DNA of 64,000 nt from Pseudomonas sp. UFMG81 (GTDB lineage: Bacteria > Pseudomonadota > Gammaproteobacteria > Pseudomonadales > Pseudomonadaceae), in assembly GCF_015354575.1 (NCBI RefSeq), contig NZ_JACAFQ010000009.1, positions 1 through 64,000 on the forward strand, given 5' to 3'. The translations under genes were made by a program, and so were the position numbers. Shown piece after piece: positions 21,656 to 30,528 of this stretch. Below the pieces are notes generated by a model. The model made no database searches and was not told where the DNA came from. It saw only the letters and a list, made by a program, of their open reading frames with translations. How positions within the stretch are numbered: position 1 is the first letter of the stretch; every line of letters starts with the position of its first letter.

Positions 21656-22507
21656 TCAGGAAACCTGGGCATCACCCTGGGGATTATCGTCTGTCTGTGG
21701 CTTCTCGGCTTGCGCTGTCGGCAGGTTGCGGGCAATCAGGCCGCGGTACAAGGCTGCACCAAGGCTCGCGCCGAGAATCGGTGCGAACACCGGTACCAGG
21801 AAATAGGGAATGTCACGCCCACCGGTGAAGGCGATGTCGCCCCAGCCAGCGAGGAAGGTCATCAGCTTGGGCCCGAAATCTCGCGCCGGGTTCATCGCAA
21901 AGCCGGTCAGTGGGCCCATGGCGCTGCCGATCACGGCGATCAGCAGGCCGATCAGCAGGGGGGCGGTGGCGCCGCGGGGCAGGCCGTTGTTGTCGTCGGT
22001 CAGGGCCATGATCACCGCCATGAGGATGGCAGTGATGATCACTTCGACCAGGAACGCCTGGCCGGTGGACAGCGACGGGTGCGGGTAGGTGGAGAACACC
22101 GATGCCAGCTCCAGGCTGGCCTGGCTGCCGCGCAACATGGCGTGGGCTTGTTCGAAATCGAAGAACAGGTTGCTGTACAGCGTGTAAACGAGCGCGGCGC
22201 CGCAGAACGCGCCGCACACCTGGGCGAGGATGTAGAAGGGCAGTTTGCGCTTGTCGAAGCCGGCGAACAGGGTGAGGGCGATGCTAACTGCCGGGTTCAG
22301 GTGCGCGCCGGAAACGCCGGCGGTGAGGTAGATCGCCATGCTCACGCCGACCCCCCAGATGATGCTGATTTCCCACAGGCCAAAGCTGGCGCCGGCGACC
22401 TTGAGCGCGGCGACACAACCTGTGCCGAAGAAGATGAGCAGGGCGGTGCCGAGGAACTCGGCCATGCATTGGGCGGATAGCGTCGGTTGGCGTAGAGCAG
22501 TCGTCAT
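21656..22507 (-). CDS. glpF: Glycerol uptake facilitator (aquaglyceroporin)
   Basis: A 283-residue MIP channel with six membrane helices and the two pore motifs, NPA in HLNPAVSIAL and NPARDFG, the latter with the Asp typical of glycerol facilitators. It admits glycerol for phosphorylation by GlpK. The ATG at 22507 is preceded by GAGGT. The C-terminal tail is polar and rather long. Confidence 0.95.
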   Translation of the reverse strand: MTTALRQPTLSAQCMAEFLGTALLIFFGTGCVAALKVAGASFGLWEISIIWGVGVSMAIYLTAGVSGAHLNPAVSIALTLFAGFDKRKLPFYILAQVCGAFCGAALVYTLYSNLFFDFEQAHAMLRGSQASLELASVFSTYPHPSLSTGQAFLVEVIITAILMAVIMALTDDNNGLPRGATAPLLIGLLIAVIGSAMGPLTGFAMNPARDFGPKLMTFLAGWGDIAFTGGRDIPYFLVPVFAPILGASLGAALYRGLIARNLPTAQAEKPQTDDNPQGDAQVS

Positions 22508-22812
22508 GTATGACCTCGGTTCTTGTTGTTGTGAGGCGCTGGGCGCTCGACAGCAAAGAGCCCGGGGTCAATCCCCATTGACGCCGGGCGGGTACAGGTA
22601 GTGCACTCTAAAAGTGCACCGTTTATTCAGAAACGAAAAAATATAGACAAGAAACGCTGATGTCAAAGGTCGAAAATGAACGCGTGGTCACAATCTGACA
22701 GCCAGGCCTGGGTTCGAATCGCCAGCCGCTGCTCTGGCGCGGGGGCTGTGCTGGCTGGCGTAGGGGATTTGCCCTACAGTAGCCGCCGAAACGTGATCGA
22801 CTGGAGCCCCGC
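22508..22812. promoter_or_regulatory. glpF control region and ybaK leader
   Basis: No gene is seen here. A perfect palindrome GTGCACT-CTAAA-AGTGCAC sits at 22601-22619 in the expected glpF leader or promoter. A GlpR-like half site TCGAAAATGAAC lies at about 22669-22681, sharing CATTTTCGA (reverse strand) with the operator upstream of glpD. The 22620-22680 stretch is AT-rich and is the likeliest glpF promoter. Confidence 0.45.
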
Positions 22813-23283
22813 ATGACCCCCGCCCTGGACCTGCTGAAGAAGGCGCGCGCCGAGCACCGCGTGCACAGTTACGAACATGATCCCAAGACCGCCTCTTACG
22901 GCCTGGAGGCAGCGGAAAAGCTTGGGCTTGACCCGTTGCGGGTGTTCAAGACGCTGCTGGCCAGTAGCGAGAAGGGTGAACTGCTGGTGGCCGTCGTGCC
23001 CGTGGTCGGCACCCTTGACCTGAAGGCGTTGGCCCATGCGGCGGGGGTGAAGAAATGCGAGATGGCCGACCCGCAGGCGGCCCAGCGGGCCACGGGATAC
23101 CTGGTGGGCGGCATCAGCCCGCTGGGGCAGAAGAAGCGCCTGCGCACCTTTATCGACCAGTCCGCGCAACACCATGAAACTATTCATGTGAGTGCCGGAC
23201 GGCGTGGCCTGGAAGTGGAGTTGGCTGCGGCGGTACTGGCAGAGCACACCAAGGGCCAGTTCGCGCAGATCGGCCGCGGATGA
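22813..23283 (+). CDS. ybaK: Cys-tRNA(Pro)/Cys-tRNA(Cys) deacylase YbaK
   Basis: A 156-residue YbaK/EbsC protein of normal length. It hydrolyses cysteine mischarged onto tRNA-Pro in trans to prolyl-tRNA synthetase. Lys46 in RVFKTLLA matches the family's key lysine, and the GGISPLGQKKRLRTFID segment is characteristic. It is a single gene, divergent from glpF, followed by a REP pair. Confidence 0.93.
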   Translation: MTPALDLLKKARAEHRVHSYEHDPKTASYGLEAAEKLGLDPLRVFKTLLASSEKGELLVAVVPVVGTLDLKALAHAAGVKKCEMADPQAAQRATGYLVGGISPLGQKKRLRTFIDQSAQHHETIHVSAGRRGLEVELAAAVLAEHTKGQFAQIGRG

Positions 23284-23298
23284 TTCGAGCTGGGGCTC

Positions 23299-23414
23299 TG
23301 TAGGAGCGGCCTTGTGCCGCGAAAGGGCCGCAGAGCGGCCCCGGCGATCTTGGGTGTACTCGAGATCCTGGGGGCGCTGCGCACCCCTTTCGCGACACAA
23401 GGCCGCTCCTACAG
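23299..23414. repeat. Inverted REP pair after ybaK
   Basis: TGTAGGAGCGGCCTTGTGCC at the left end and the complementary GACACAAGGCCGCTCCTACA at the right, with GGGCCGCAGAGCGGCCC inside. The 3' half reads GCGACACAA instead of GCGGCACAA, so the arms have diverged slightly. Confidence 0.85.
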
Positions 23415-23560
23415 AAGACCTCTGCAAGACAGTTACTCCTACTGGGTATGCAGCCGCCCGAAGATCTGTATGGCCACAAAAAACTGCACTCTGTCACTGT
23501 TCGCCCAGCGCACCTTGCCCCATGCTCGGTCCTCTATAACAAGGACAGAAGGACCGTGTC

Positions 23561-24340
23561 ATGCAGTTGCACTTCCATCAGGTCGACGCGTTCAGTGATC
23601 GCCCCTTCGCCGGCAACCCGGCCATGGTCTACCACCTGGAGCAGTGGCTCGACGATGCCTTGATGCAGCAGATCGCCGCCGAGCACAACCTTGCCGAGAC
23701 CGCGTTCGTGGTGGCGGAGGGTGAGGGCTATCGAATCCGTTGGTTCACCCCCGCAACCGAAGTGCCGCTGTGCGGTCATGCCACCCTCGCCAGCGCCCAC
23801 GTGCTGTTCGAGGTGTATGGCGAGCAGAAGGCGCGCTTGGTCTTCCAAAGCCAGTCCGGGCCGTTGAGCGTGAGCCGTGACGACAAGCACCTCTGGCTCG
23901 ATTTCCCGCGCATCGATCCACAGCCGCTGGCTGAGCCGGTGGCTGTGGCCGAGGCATTGGGGTGCGAGGTACAAGAGGTTTACCAGACCAAGGAGTTGCT
24001 GGTGGTGCTGGCTTCGGAGCACGCCGTGCGTGCTTGCTCGCCGGACATGGTGGCGCTGGCGAAGCTGCCGGGCCTGGGCGTGATCGTGACCGCACCGGGC
24101 GAGCAGCATGATTTCGTGTCGCGCTATTTTGCACCGAGTATCGGTATCCCTGAGGATCCGGTCACCGGCTCCATCCATTGCTCGTTGATTCCTTACTGGG
24201 CGGCACGCCTGGGCAAGCTAGCACTGCATGCGTTCCAGCGGTCGGCGCGCGGTGGCGAGCTGTTCTGTCGGCTGGAAGGGGAGCGGGTGAAGATCGGTGG
24301 CCAGGCCCGGTTGGTGGCCAGCGGTACCTTGATGCTGTGA
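23561..24340 (+). CDS. PhzF family isomerase-like protein
   Basis: A 259-residue PhzF-fold protein (diaminopimelate-epimerase-like, two similar halves). It opens with HQVDAFSDRPFAGNPAMV and has the catalytic glutamate Glu46 in NLAETAFVV, CGHATLASAHVLF and the C-terminal DPVTGSIHCSLIPYW. No other phenazine genes are present, so a role in phenazine synthesis is unlikely; the true substrate is unknown. It stands alone, preceded by AGGACCGTGTC. Confidence 0.9.
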   Translation: MQLHFHQVDAFSDRPFAGNPAMVYHLEQWLDDALMQQIAAEHNLAETAFVVAEGEGYRIRWFTPATEVPLCGHATLASAHVLFEVYGEQKARLVFQSQSGPLSVSRDDKHLWLDFPRIDPQPLAEPVAVAEALGCEVQEVYQTKELLVVLASEHAVRACSPDMVALAKLPGLGVIVTAPGEQHDFVSRYFAPSIGIPEDPVTGSIHCSLIPYWAARLGKLALHAFQRSARGGELFCRLEGERVKIGGQARLVASGTLML

Positions 24341-24347
24341 GCGAAGG

Positions 24348-24373
24348 CCATCGCGGGGCTTGCCCCGCGATGG
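24348..24373. repeat. Single REP palindrome between convergent genes
   Basis: CCATCGCGGGGC-TT-GCCCCGCGATGG is a perfect inverted repeat lying just after the PhzF-like gene and before the stop codon of the convergent ABC ATPase gene. Confidence 0.8.
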
Positions 24374-24382
24374 ATTGACCCC

Positions 24383-25492
24383 TTAGAGCGCCGAACTGAC
24401 TCGGCGCACGCCGTTCTCCTGGCGTGGCAGTTGCGCGGCAACGCTGCCAGGCACCGGGAACAGCACCAGGTGGTCGGCGGCCACGGCGATGCCGACGTCC
24501 TGACCCACCTGATGGTCGTTGTGGCTGGCGAAGATCGCTTCGAGCTGGCTGCCGGTGGGCAGTTGCAGGCGATACAGCGTCGAGGCGCCGAGGAAACTCT
24601 TGCCGATGATTTGCGCGCGCAGGGCACTGTCGGGCGCGTGGATGATGTCATCCGGGCGCAGCAGCACATCCACCGAGCTACCCAGCGCCATGGTGTAGGC
24701 ACGGTTGCCGCGCAGTTCGCCGAGCTCGGTGCTGACTGCCTCATGGCTGCTCATCTGGCCTCGGATGAAGTAGCCCTGGCCGATGAAACTGGCGACGAAG
24801 GGCGTCTGCGGTTCGTGATAGAGGTTGTAGGGGGTGTCCCACTGCTCCAGGCGACCTTCCTTGAACACGCCGACGTGATCGCTGACCGCGAAGGCCTCTT
24901 CCTGGTCATGGGTGACCAGAATCGCGCTGGTGCCACGGCTCTTGAGAATGTCACGCACCTCGTGGCTCAAGCGCCGTCGCAATTCCACGTCGAGGTTGGA
25001 GAATGGCTCGTCGAGCAGCAGCAACTGCGGCTCCGGGGCCAAGGCGCGAGCGAGGGCGACCCGCTGCTGCTGGCCGCCGGATAATTCGTGCGGGTAGCGT
25101 CCGCCAAGGCCGGCGAGCTTGACCAGTTCCAGCATCTCGTCGACCACTGCGGCCTGGCGCGGGTGCTTGGCGATACCGAAGGCGATGTTCTGCGCCACGG
25201 TGAGGTGCGGGAACAGCGCGTAGTCCTGGAACACCATGCCGATCCGGCGTTTTTCCGGTGCCAAGGTGAAGCCGGCGCGGGAAATGACCTCGCCGGCCAG
25301 CTGGATCTCGCCGGCGTGCACCGGCTCGAAGCCGGCGATGGCACGTAGCGTGGTGGTCTTGCCACAACCGGACGAGCCCAGCAGGCAACCGATGTCGCCT
25401 GCGTTCAGGTGCAGGTTGAGGTTCTGGACGATGCGCTGCTCGCCGTAGCCGCAGGCGAGGTCGCGCAGGTTGAGCAGTAGGGGTTGACTCAT
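24383..25492 (-). CDS. ABC transporter ATPase (FbpC/PotA-like)
   Basis: A 369-residue ATPase with Walker [10 protein letters not shown], signature [15 protein letters not shown], Walker [13 protein letters not shown] and H-loop [11 protein letters not shown]-terminal extension of about 120 residues is of the TOBE type found in iron(III), thiamine, sulfate and polyamine importers. The closest appearance is FbpC. No permease or binding protein is adjacent. Its start overlaps the argF stop by four bases, so it is translated from the argF message, though the functional link is unclear. Confidence 0.85.
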   Translation of the reverse strand: MSQPLLLNLRDLACGYGEQRIVQNLNLHLNAGDIGCLLGSSGCGKTTTLRAIAGFEPVHAGEIQLAGEVISRAGFTLAPEKRRIGMVFQDYALFPHLTVAQNIAFGIAKHPRQAAVVDEMLELVKLAGLGGRYPHELSGGQQQRVALARALAPEPQLLLLDEPFSNLDVELRRRLSHEVRDILKSRGTSAILVTHDQEEAFAVSDHVGVFKEGRLEQWDTPYNLYHEPQTPFVASFIGQGYFIRGQMSSHEAVSTELGELRGNRAYTMALGSSVDVLLRPDDIIHAPDSALRAQIIGKSFLGASTLYRLQLPTGSQLEAIFASHNDHQVGQDVGIAVAADHLVLFPVPGSVAAQLPRQENGVRRVSSAL

Positions 25493-26409
25493 GCGTGGTG
25501 GTAAGCCGGTTCTACAAGGAATTCGAGAAGGGCCTTCTGTGCATGCAGGCGGTTTTCAGCCTCGTCCCAGGCGACCGAACGAGGGTCGTCGAGCAGGTCC
25601 TGGCTGATTTCCTCGCCACGGTGGGCGGGCAGGCAGTGCATGAACAGGGCGTCGGGTGCCGCCAGGTCGAGCAATGCACGGGTGACCTGGTAAGGCGCGA
25701 AATGCGCCAGGCGCCGTGCAGTTTCCTCTTCCTGGCCCATGGAAGTCCAGACATCCGTGGTCACCAGGTGGGCACCGCGCACGGCTTCCTGGGGATCGCG
25801 GACGATCTGTACGCGATCGCCGCCCAGCTGCAGGAAGCGTGGATCGGGGTCATAGCCTTCGGGGCAGGCGATGCGCAGCTGGAAATCGAACTGCACGGCG
25901 GCCTCGATGTACGAGTTGCACATGTTGAAGCCATCGCCGACCCAGGCCACGGTCTTGCCCTGGATCGAGCCACGGTGTTCGAGGAAGGTCTGCATGTCGG
26001 CCAGCAACTGGCAGGGGTGCGATTCGTTGGACAGGCCGTTGATCACCGGGACCTTCGAGTGGGCGGCGAACTCGGTGAGGGTGCTGTGGGCGTGGGTGCG
26101 GATCATCACCGCGTCGACCATGCTCGACAGCACGATGGCGCTGTCGGCGATTGGCTCGCCACGGCCCAGTTGCGTGTCGCGCGGTGACAGGAAGATGGCC
26201 TGGCCACCGAGCTGGATCATGCCGGCCTCGAACGACACCCGGGTGCGGGTCGAGGACTTCTCGAAGATCATCCCCAGCACGCGGTTCTTCAGGGGTTCGA
26301 ACAGCACGCCGCGCTTGCGCAGGTCCTTCAGCTCGATGCCTCGGCGGATCACACCGAGCAATTCGTCGGTGGTGAAATCCAGCAGGGAGAGAAAGTGCCT
26401 AGCGCTCAT
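25489..26409 (-). CDS. argF: Ornithine carbamoyltransferase, anabolic
   Basis: A 306-residue enzyme that makes citrulline from ornithine and carbamoyl phosphate. Substrate motifs are SSTRTR (52-57), [11 protein letters not shown], and [11 protein letters not shown] for ornithine. Length and sequence match anabolic ArgF rather than catabolic ArcB. The first gene of a two-gene unit with the ABC ATPase. Paired ArgR-like half-sites lie about 105-145 bases upstream. Confidence 0.95.
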   Translation of the reverse strand: MSARHFLSLLDFTTDELLGVIRRGIELKDLRKRGVLFEPLKNRVLGMIFEKSSTRTRVSFEAGMIQLGGQAIFLSPRDTQLGRGEPIADSAIVLSSMVDAVMIRTHAHSTLTEFAAHSKVPVINGLSNESHPCQLLADMQTFLEHRGSIQGKTVAWVGDGFNMCNSYIEAAVQFDFQLRIACPEGYDPDPRFLQLGGDRVQIVRDPQEAVRGAHLVTTDVWTSMGQEEETARRLAHFAPYQVTRALLDLAAPDALFMHCLPAHRGEEISQDLLDDPRSVAWDEAENRLHAQKALLEFLVEPAYHHA

Positions 26410-26775
26410 GATTGACTACCTTATCTGCAACGGTGTGCAGGTCGACCGTATGGGTTTTGTTGACAACGGGAGTGACCTGCGGCGTAAGCCGCACGGGGCG
26501 GACGGAATAGGGAAAGGCGCAATACTATAATTAAATGTCGCCTCAAACCAAGAGGGGAAACAGTGCGTCTGTATCAACGGGTGTCGTAACCCATTGCAGG
26601 CAGGCTGTTTTTTATTTGCTACAGAAGGTTGTACACGGCCCGGCGCGCGTTTGGCAAACGCGCCGTCGCGAATCGCCCGCCTGATGTCGCCCGATTCACG
26701 CCGCGAAGCGCGCTGGCGAGCCCGGCATGGCCAGCGCATAGTCGAACACCCAGAACAACAAAGGCAGAGGCGGCC
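26410..26775. promoter_or_regulatory. Divergent control region argF / molybdopterin oxidoreductase with ArgR-like sites
   Basis: No gene is seen. Two direct half-sites fit the Pseudomonas ArgR pattern TGTCGC-N8-AA: AGGCGC-AATACTAT-AA at 26515-26530 and TGTCGC-CTCAAACC-AA at 26536-26551. They start 21 bases apart and overlap the AT-rich sequence ATACTATAATTAAAT, which is the likely argF promoter. A short hairpin (TTTGGCAAACGCGCCGTCGC region) lies nearer the oxidoreductase gene. Confidence 0.6.
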
Positions 26776-28884
26776 ATGACCAAGACCCTGCATCACCGAG
26801 CCTGTCACCTGTGCGAGGCCATCTGCGGCCTGAACATCGAAGTCAGCCAAGAAACCGATGGCCGGGCTCATATCAGCTCGATCAAGGGCGACCCTCAGGA
26901 CCCCTTCAGCCGCGGTCATATCTGCCCCAAGGCGGTGGCCCTGCAGGATATCCAGGAGGACCCCGACCGCCTGCGCCAGCCGCATCGACGCCTCGGTGAG
27001 CAGTGGCAGCCGATCGGTTGGGACGAGGCCTTCGCGCTGGCCGCCGAGCGGCTGTGGGCGGTGCAGCAGGCTCACGGGCGCAATGCCGTCGCGGTGTACC
27101 AGGGCAACCCCAGCGTGCACAACTATGGGTTGATGACCCACAGCAACTATTTCCTCGGCCTGCTCAAGACGCGCAACCGGTTTTCCGCCACGTCGGTCGA
27201 CCAGTTGCCCCAGCACCTGACCAGCCACCTGATGTACGGCCATGGCTTGCTGCTGCCGATCCCGGACATCGATCACACTCAATTCATGTTGATTCTTGGT
27301 GGCAATCCGTTGGCCTCGAACGGCAGCATCATGACCGTGCCGGATGTGGAGAAGCGCCTGAAGGCGCTCCAGGCCAGAGGCGGGCGCCTGGTGGTGGTGG
27401 ACCCGCGTCGCAGTGAGACGGCGGCAGTGGCCGATCAGCACCTGTTCATTCGTCCTGGTGGTGATGCGGCGTTGCTGGCGGCGCTGTTGAATACCCTCTT
27501 CGCGGAGGATCTCGCCAAGGGCTCGCACCTGCCGGTCAACGGCCTGGCTGAGGTGCGTGAGGCCATTGCGCCGTTCGATGCAGAGGCCATGAGCGCACTG
27601 TGTGGCATTGCGGCGCGGGATATCCGCCAGTTGGCGCGGGATTTCGCCGCCGCCGAACGCGCGGTGTGCTATGGCCGCATGGGGGTATCCACCCAGGCAT
27701 TCGGCTCGCTGTGCCACTGGCTGGTGCAACTGATCAACCTGGTCACCGGCAACCTCGACCGTGAAGGTGGCGCGTTGTGCACGACACCTGCGGTAGACCT
27801 GGTGGCCAGTACATCCGGTGGGCATTTCAATCAGTGGCAAAGCCGAGTCTCGGGCTTGCCGGAGTATGGCGGCGAGCTGCCGGTCGTGGCCCTGGCCGAG
27901 GAGATCCTCGCGCCTGGCGAGGGCCAGGTGCGGGCCCTGGTGACGGTTGCCGGCAACCCGGTGCTGTCCACGCCTAACGGGCGGCGCCTGGACGAGGCGC
28001 TGGCAGGCCTGGATTTCATGCTCAGCATCGACCTGTACATCAACGAAACCACTCGCCATGCCGACCTGATCCTGCCCTCGACTTCGGCCCTGGAGAACGA
28101 CCACTACGACTCCACCTTCAATCTGCTGGCCGTACGCAATGTCACCCGTTTCAATCGGGCAATCCTGGCCAAGCCTGAGGGGGCGTTGCACGATTGGGAG
28201 ATCTTCGTTGGTCTGGCCAAGGCTTTTGCCGCGCGGGCCCAGTTGGAGCTCAAGGGGACCCTGCCGCCAGCGCAGATGATCGATTACGCGTTGCGCAAAG
28301 GGCCTTACGGTGAGGCATCGACATTCAAGCTATCGCTGCAAACCCTCGACCAGTATCCCCATGGCCTGGATCTGGGAGCATTGACGCCGAACCTGGCTGA
28401 TCGCTTGCGCACGACCAGCCATGCAGTCGAAGCGGCGCCTGTGGCCTTGCTCGAAGATTTGCAGCGCCTTGCCCGCCAAGTGCCGCCCGAGCCTGGCCAG
28501 TTGCTGCTGATCGGCCGTCGGCACGTGCGCAGCAACAACTCGTGGATGCACAACTTCCATCGGCTGGTCAAAGGCAAGCCGCGCCACCAGTTGATGATGC
28601 ATCCGCAAGACCTCCTTGAACGCCAGCTTCAGGACGGTCAGACCGTGCGTATCCGTTCGCGTACCGGTGTGCTCGAAGTTCAAGTGCAGGCCAGCGAGGA
28701 CATGATGCCAGGCGTGGTCAGCTTGCCGCATGGCTATGGACATGGGCGCCAGGGCGCACAGTTGCAGGTGGCCAGTGCGCACCCTGGGGTGAGTGCCAAC
28801 GACCTGACGGACGAACGCTTGCGTGATGGTGTTTCCGGTAACGCCGCGCTCAATGGCGTACCGGTGCACGTGGACGCCGCCTGA
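26776..28884 (+). CDS. Molybdopterin-dependent oxidoreductase, orphan catalytic subunit
   Basis: A 702-residue member of the DMSO reductase family. The N-terminal 4Fe-4S motif is Cys10-x2-Cys13-x3-Cys17 and Cys50 (GHICPKA). Mo-bis-MGD-binding segments include YQGNPSVHNYG, GGNPLASNG, NLDREGGAL and ETTRHADLILPSTSALE, and a C-terminal beta-barrel follows (VRIRSRTGVLEV). No twin-arginine signal is visible, so it is probably cytoplasmic. No electron-transfer or membrane subunit gene is nearby. Substrate unknown; formate-dehydrogenase or nitrate-reductase-like relatives are possible. ATG 26776 follows AGAGGCGGCC; an upstream extension is unsupported. Confidence 0.85.
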   Translation: MTKTLHHRACHLCEAICGLNIEVSQETDGRAHISSIKGDPQDPFSRGHICPKAVALQDIQEDPDRLRQPHRRLGEQWQPIGWDEAFALAAERLWAVQQAHGRNAVAVYQGNPSVHNYGLMTHSNYFLGLLKTRNRFSATSVDQLPQHLTSHLMYGHGLLLPIPDIDHTQFMLILGGNPLASNGSIMTVPDVEKRLKALQARGGRLVVVDPRRSETAAVADQHLFIRPGGDAALLAALLNTLFAEDLAKGSHLPVNGLAEVREAIAPFDAEAMSALCGIAARDIRQLARDFAAAERAVCYGRMGVSTQAFGSLCHWLVQLINLVTGNLDREGGALCTTPAVDLVASTSGGHFNQWQSRVSGLPEYGGELPVVALAEEILAPGEGQVRALVTVAGNPVLSTPNGRRLDEALAGLDFMLSIDLYINETTRHADLILPSTSALENDHYDSTFNLLAVRNVTRFNRAILAKPEGALHDWEIFVGLAKAFAARAQLELKGTLPPAQMIDYALRKGPYGEASTFKLSLQTLDQYPHGLDLGALTPNLADRLRTTSHAVEAAPVALLEDLQRLARQVPPEPGQLLLIGRRHVRSNNSWMHNFHRLVKGKPRHQLMMHPQDLLERQLQDGQTVRIRSRTGVLEVQVQASEDMMPGVVSLPHGYGHGRQGAQLQVASAHPGVSANDLTDERLRDGVSGNAALNGVPVHVDAA

Positions 28885-28975
28885 AGATCGGCAAGGCCGA
28901 GCACGCCGCTCGGCTTTCCGATACAATGCGCCACCGTGGCGACGATCACGTCGCAAAGTTCAGCCGAGGTGCTTC

Positions 28976-29311
28976 ATGGATATCATCGATACAATCAAAG
29001 AGCAGATCGCCAACAACACCATTCTGCTTTACATGAAAGGTTCGCCGAATGCGCCGCAGTGCGGCTTCTCGGCCAAGGCATCGCAAGCTGTGATGGGTTG
29101 TGGCGAGAAGTTCGCCTACGTCGACATCCTGCAGAACCCGGAAATCCGCGCCAACCTGCCCAAGTACGCCAACTGGCCGACCTTCCCGCAGCTGTGGGTG
29201 GCCGGTGAGCTGGTCGGCGGCAGCGACATCATGCTGGAAATGTTCGAGAAGGGTGAGCTGCAAACCCTGATCAAGGACGCGGCCGCCAAGGCCAAGGCTT
29301 CCGAGGCCTGA
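28976..29311 (+). CDS. grxD: Monothiol glutaredoxin Grx4
   Basis: A 111-residue monothiol glutaredoxin with the CGFS active site at residues 29-32 and the WPTFPQLWV segment with the cis-proline. Such proteins bind a 2Fe-2S cluster with glutathione as a dimer and act in iron-sulfur cluster delivery and iron sensing. ATG 28976 follows GAGGTGCTTC. It stands next to iron storage genes (bfr, bfd), fitting an iron-related neighbourhood. Confidence 0.95.
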   Translation: MDIIDTIKEQIANNTILLYMKGSPNAPQCGFSAKASQAVMGCGEKFAYVDILQNPEIRANLPKYANWPTFPQLWVAGELVGGSDIMLEMFEKGELQTLIKDAAAKAKASEA

Positions 29312-29336
29312 TTCCAGCGTTTTATCGCCGGAATGC

Positions 29337-29363
29337 AAAAGCCCCGCAAATGCGGGGCTTTTT
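29337..29363. terminator. Bidirectional intrinsic terminator grxD / bfr
   Basis: AAAAGCCCCGC-AAAT-GCGGGGCTTTTT, a perfect stem with A and T tracts on either side, between the convergent grxD and bfr genes. Confidence 0.92.
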
Positions 29364-29416
29364 GTTGTCTTGGTAACGCGGGGCGCAAGGCGGCCCCGTG
29401 TTTCAATCGGCGAGCG

Positions 29417-29890
29417 TTATTCTTCGCCCATCTGCGACTGCAGGTAGTTCTCGAGGGTGATCTTGTCGATCAGGCCCAGTTGAGTCTCCAGCCAGTCAAT
29501 GTGCTCTTCCTGGTCTTCGAGGATGTCTTCGAGCACATCGCGCGAGCCGAAGTCGCCTGCAGTTTCACAGTGGGCGATGGCTGCTTTCAGGTCGGCGTGG
29601 GCCTTTTTCTCAAGCTTCAGGTCGCACTCGAGCATCTCTTTGGTGTGCTCGCCGATCATCAGCTTGCCCAGGTCCTGGACGTTGGGAATGCCTTCGAGGA
29701 AGAGGATGCGCTTGATCAGCTTGTCAGCGTCCTTCATCGCCTGGATGGACTCTTTGTACTCGAACTTGCCGATCTTGTTCAGGCCCCAATCTTCGTACAT
29801 GCGTGCATGCAGGAAGTACTGGTTGATCGCGACCAGCTCGTTTCCGAGGATCTTGTTGAGATGCTGGATGACGCTTACGTCGCCTTTCAT
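29417..29890 (-). CDS. bfr: Bacterioferritin, heme-type subunit with degraded ferroxidase site
   Basis: A 157-residue bacterioferritin. Met52, the heme ligand between paired subunits, is present. Of the six classical ferroxidase ligands, Glu18, Glu94 and His130 are kept, but position 51 is Ala, 54 is Asp and 127 is Gln, so the di-iron centre should be impaired. Some bacteria build mixed 24-mers from a heme-binding subunit and a ferroxidase-competent one; this looks like the former. It stores iron as a mineral in the protein shell. The bfd gene for its release partner lies about 200 bases upstream on the same strand. ATG 29890 has a weak AGGACC upstream. Confidence 0.93.
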   Translation of the reverse strand: MKGDVSVIQHLNKILGNELVAINQYFLHARMYEDWGLNKIGKFEYKESIQAMKDADKLIKRILFLEGIPNVQDLGKLMIGEHTKEMLECDLKLEKKAHADLKAAIAHCETAGDFGSRDVLEDILEDQEEHIDWLETQLGLIDKITLENYLQSQMGEE

Positions 29891-30046
29891 GATGGGGTCC
29901 TGCCCTGTAGAAGTTGAGCCAATGAAAACAAGTTTGAGCCCGACAACTACCTATGTCAAACCTAAGTTATTGAATAATAAGTGAAATTTAATCGGAATAA
30001 GAATGTTTGTGAACCGCGTTAGAGCGCTAACTTGTTGAATTACAGG

Positions 30047-30075
30047 CATAAAAAAACCGGGCGCTGGGCCCGGTT
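30047..30075 (-). terminator. Intrinsic terminator of bfd
   Basis: On the minus strand ACCGGGC-CCAGC-GCCCGGT is followed by seven T residues, 18 bases after the bfd stop codon. It separates bfd from bfr, so the two are probably independent units. Confidence 0.9.
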
Positions 30076-30092
30076 CTTCAAAATAGGGTTTT

Positions 30093-30314
30093 TTACGCCG
30101 CGTTGAATTCAACGGGGTAGGGTAGCGCGGCCTGCTGGCTGAGCTGCAGCTCGGTCAGGGTTTCGCGTACCACCTGCTTGGCGAGGCAGGCGCATTTACC
30201 ACATTGGCTGGCAACGTTGGTGGCGGCTCGAACTTCCTTGTAGCTGCAGCATCCTTCGTAGATCGCATCGCGGATCTGTCCGTCGGTGACACCGACACAG
30301 AGACACACATACAT
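30093..30314 (-). CDS. bfd: Bacterioferritin-associated ferredoxin
   Basis: A 73-residue BFD-family ferredoxin with cluster ligands Cys4, Cys6, Cys38 and Cys41 (MYVCLC ... QCGKC). In Pseudomonas, Bfd docks on bacterioferritin and passes electrons to the heme to release stored iron. The ATG at 30314 opens the family's conserved start; a longer in-frame start reaching 30635 has no support and overlaps the divergent peroxiredoxin gene. A Fur-like box lies about 40 bases upstream. Confidence 0.95.
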   Translation of the reverse strand: MYVCLCVGVTDGQIRDAIYEGCCSYKEVRAATNVASQCGKCACLAKQVVRETLTELQLSQQAALPYPVEFNAA

Positions 30315-30353
30315 AAAGGCTGACCATTGCGGTTGGATTCGATGGGTTGGAGA

Positions 30354-30373
30354 GTAATGGTAATGAGAATGCT
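30354..30373. promoter_or_regulatory. Fur box upstream of bfd
   Basis: GTAATGGTAATGAGAATGCT matches the Fur consensus of repeated NATWAT/GATAAT units (two AATG steps followed by GAGAATG). It lies 40-60 bases upstream of bfd, consistent with expression under iron starvation. Confidence 0.7.
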
Positions 30374-30528
30374 TGTCAAAGCACTTTCTGAAAGGGCCGT
30401 GCTTGAGCGACCGGTGGTACAGATTCGGCCTGTCACGATAAGCCGTGTATGATGGTCGGCCTTTGCCGGTTCCGGGGGACGCCGTTCCACCCGGGCAAGG
30501 TTTTCCACCCCTCATCAGGAGAAATCGC

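Noticed and set aside
26416..28191. A 591-codon minus-strand frame opposite the molybdopterin oxidoreductase.
   Set aside because: It has no known motifs and begins inside the oxidoreductase gene; the cofactor motifs of the plus strand are unmistakable. Similar shadow frames lie opposite metG, glpK-glpF and the DNA ligase gene.
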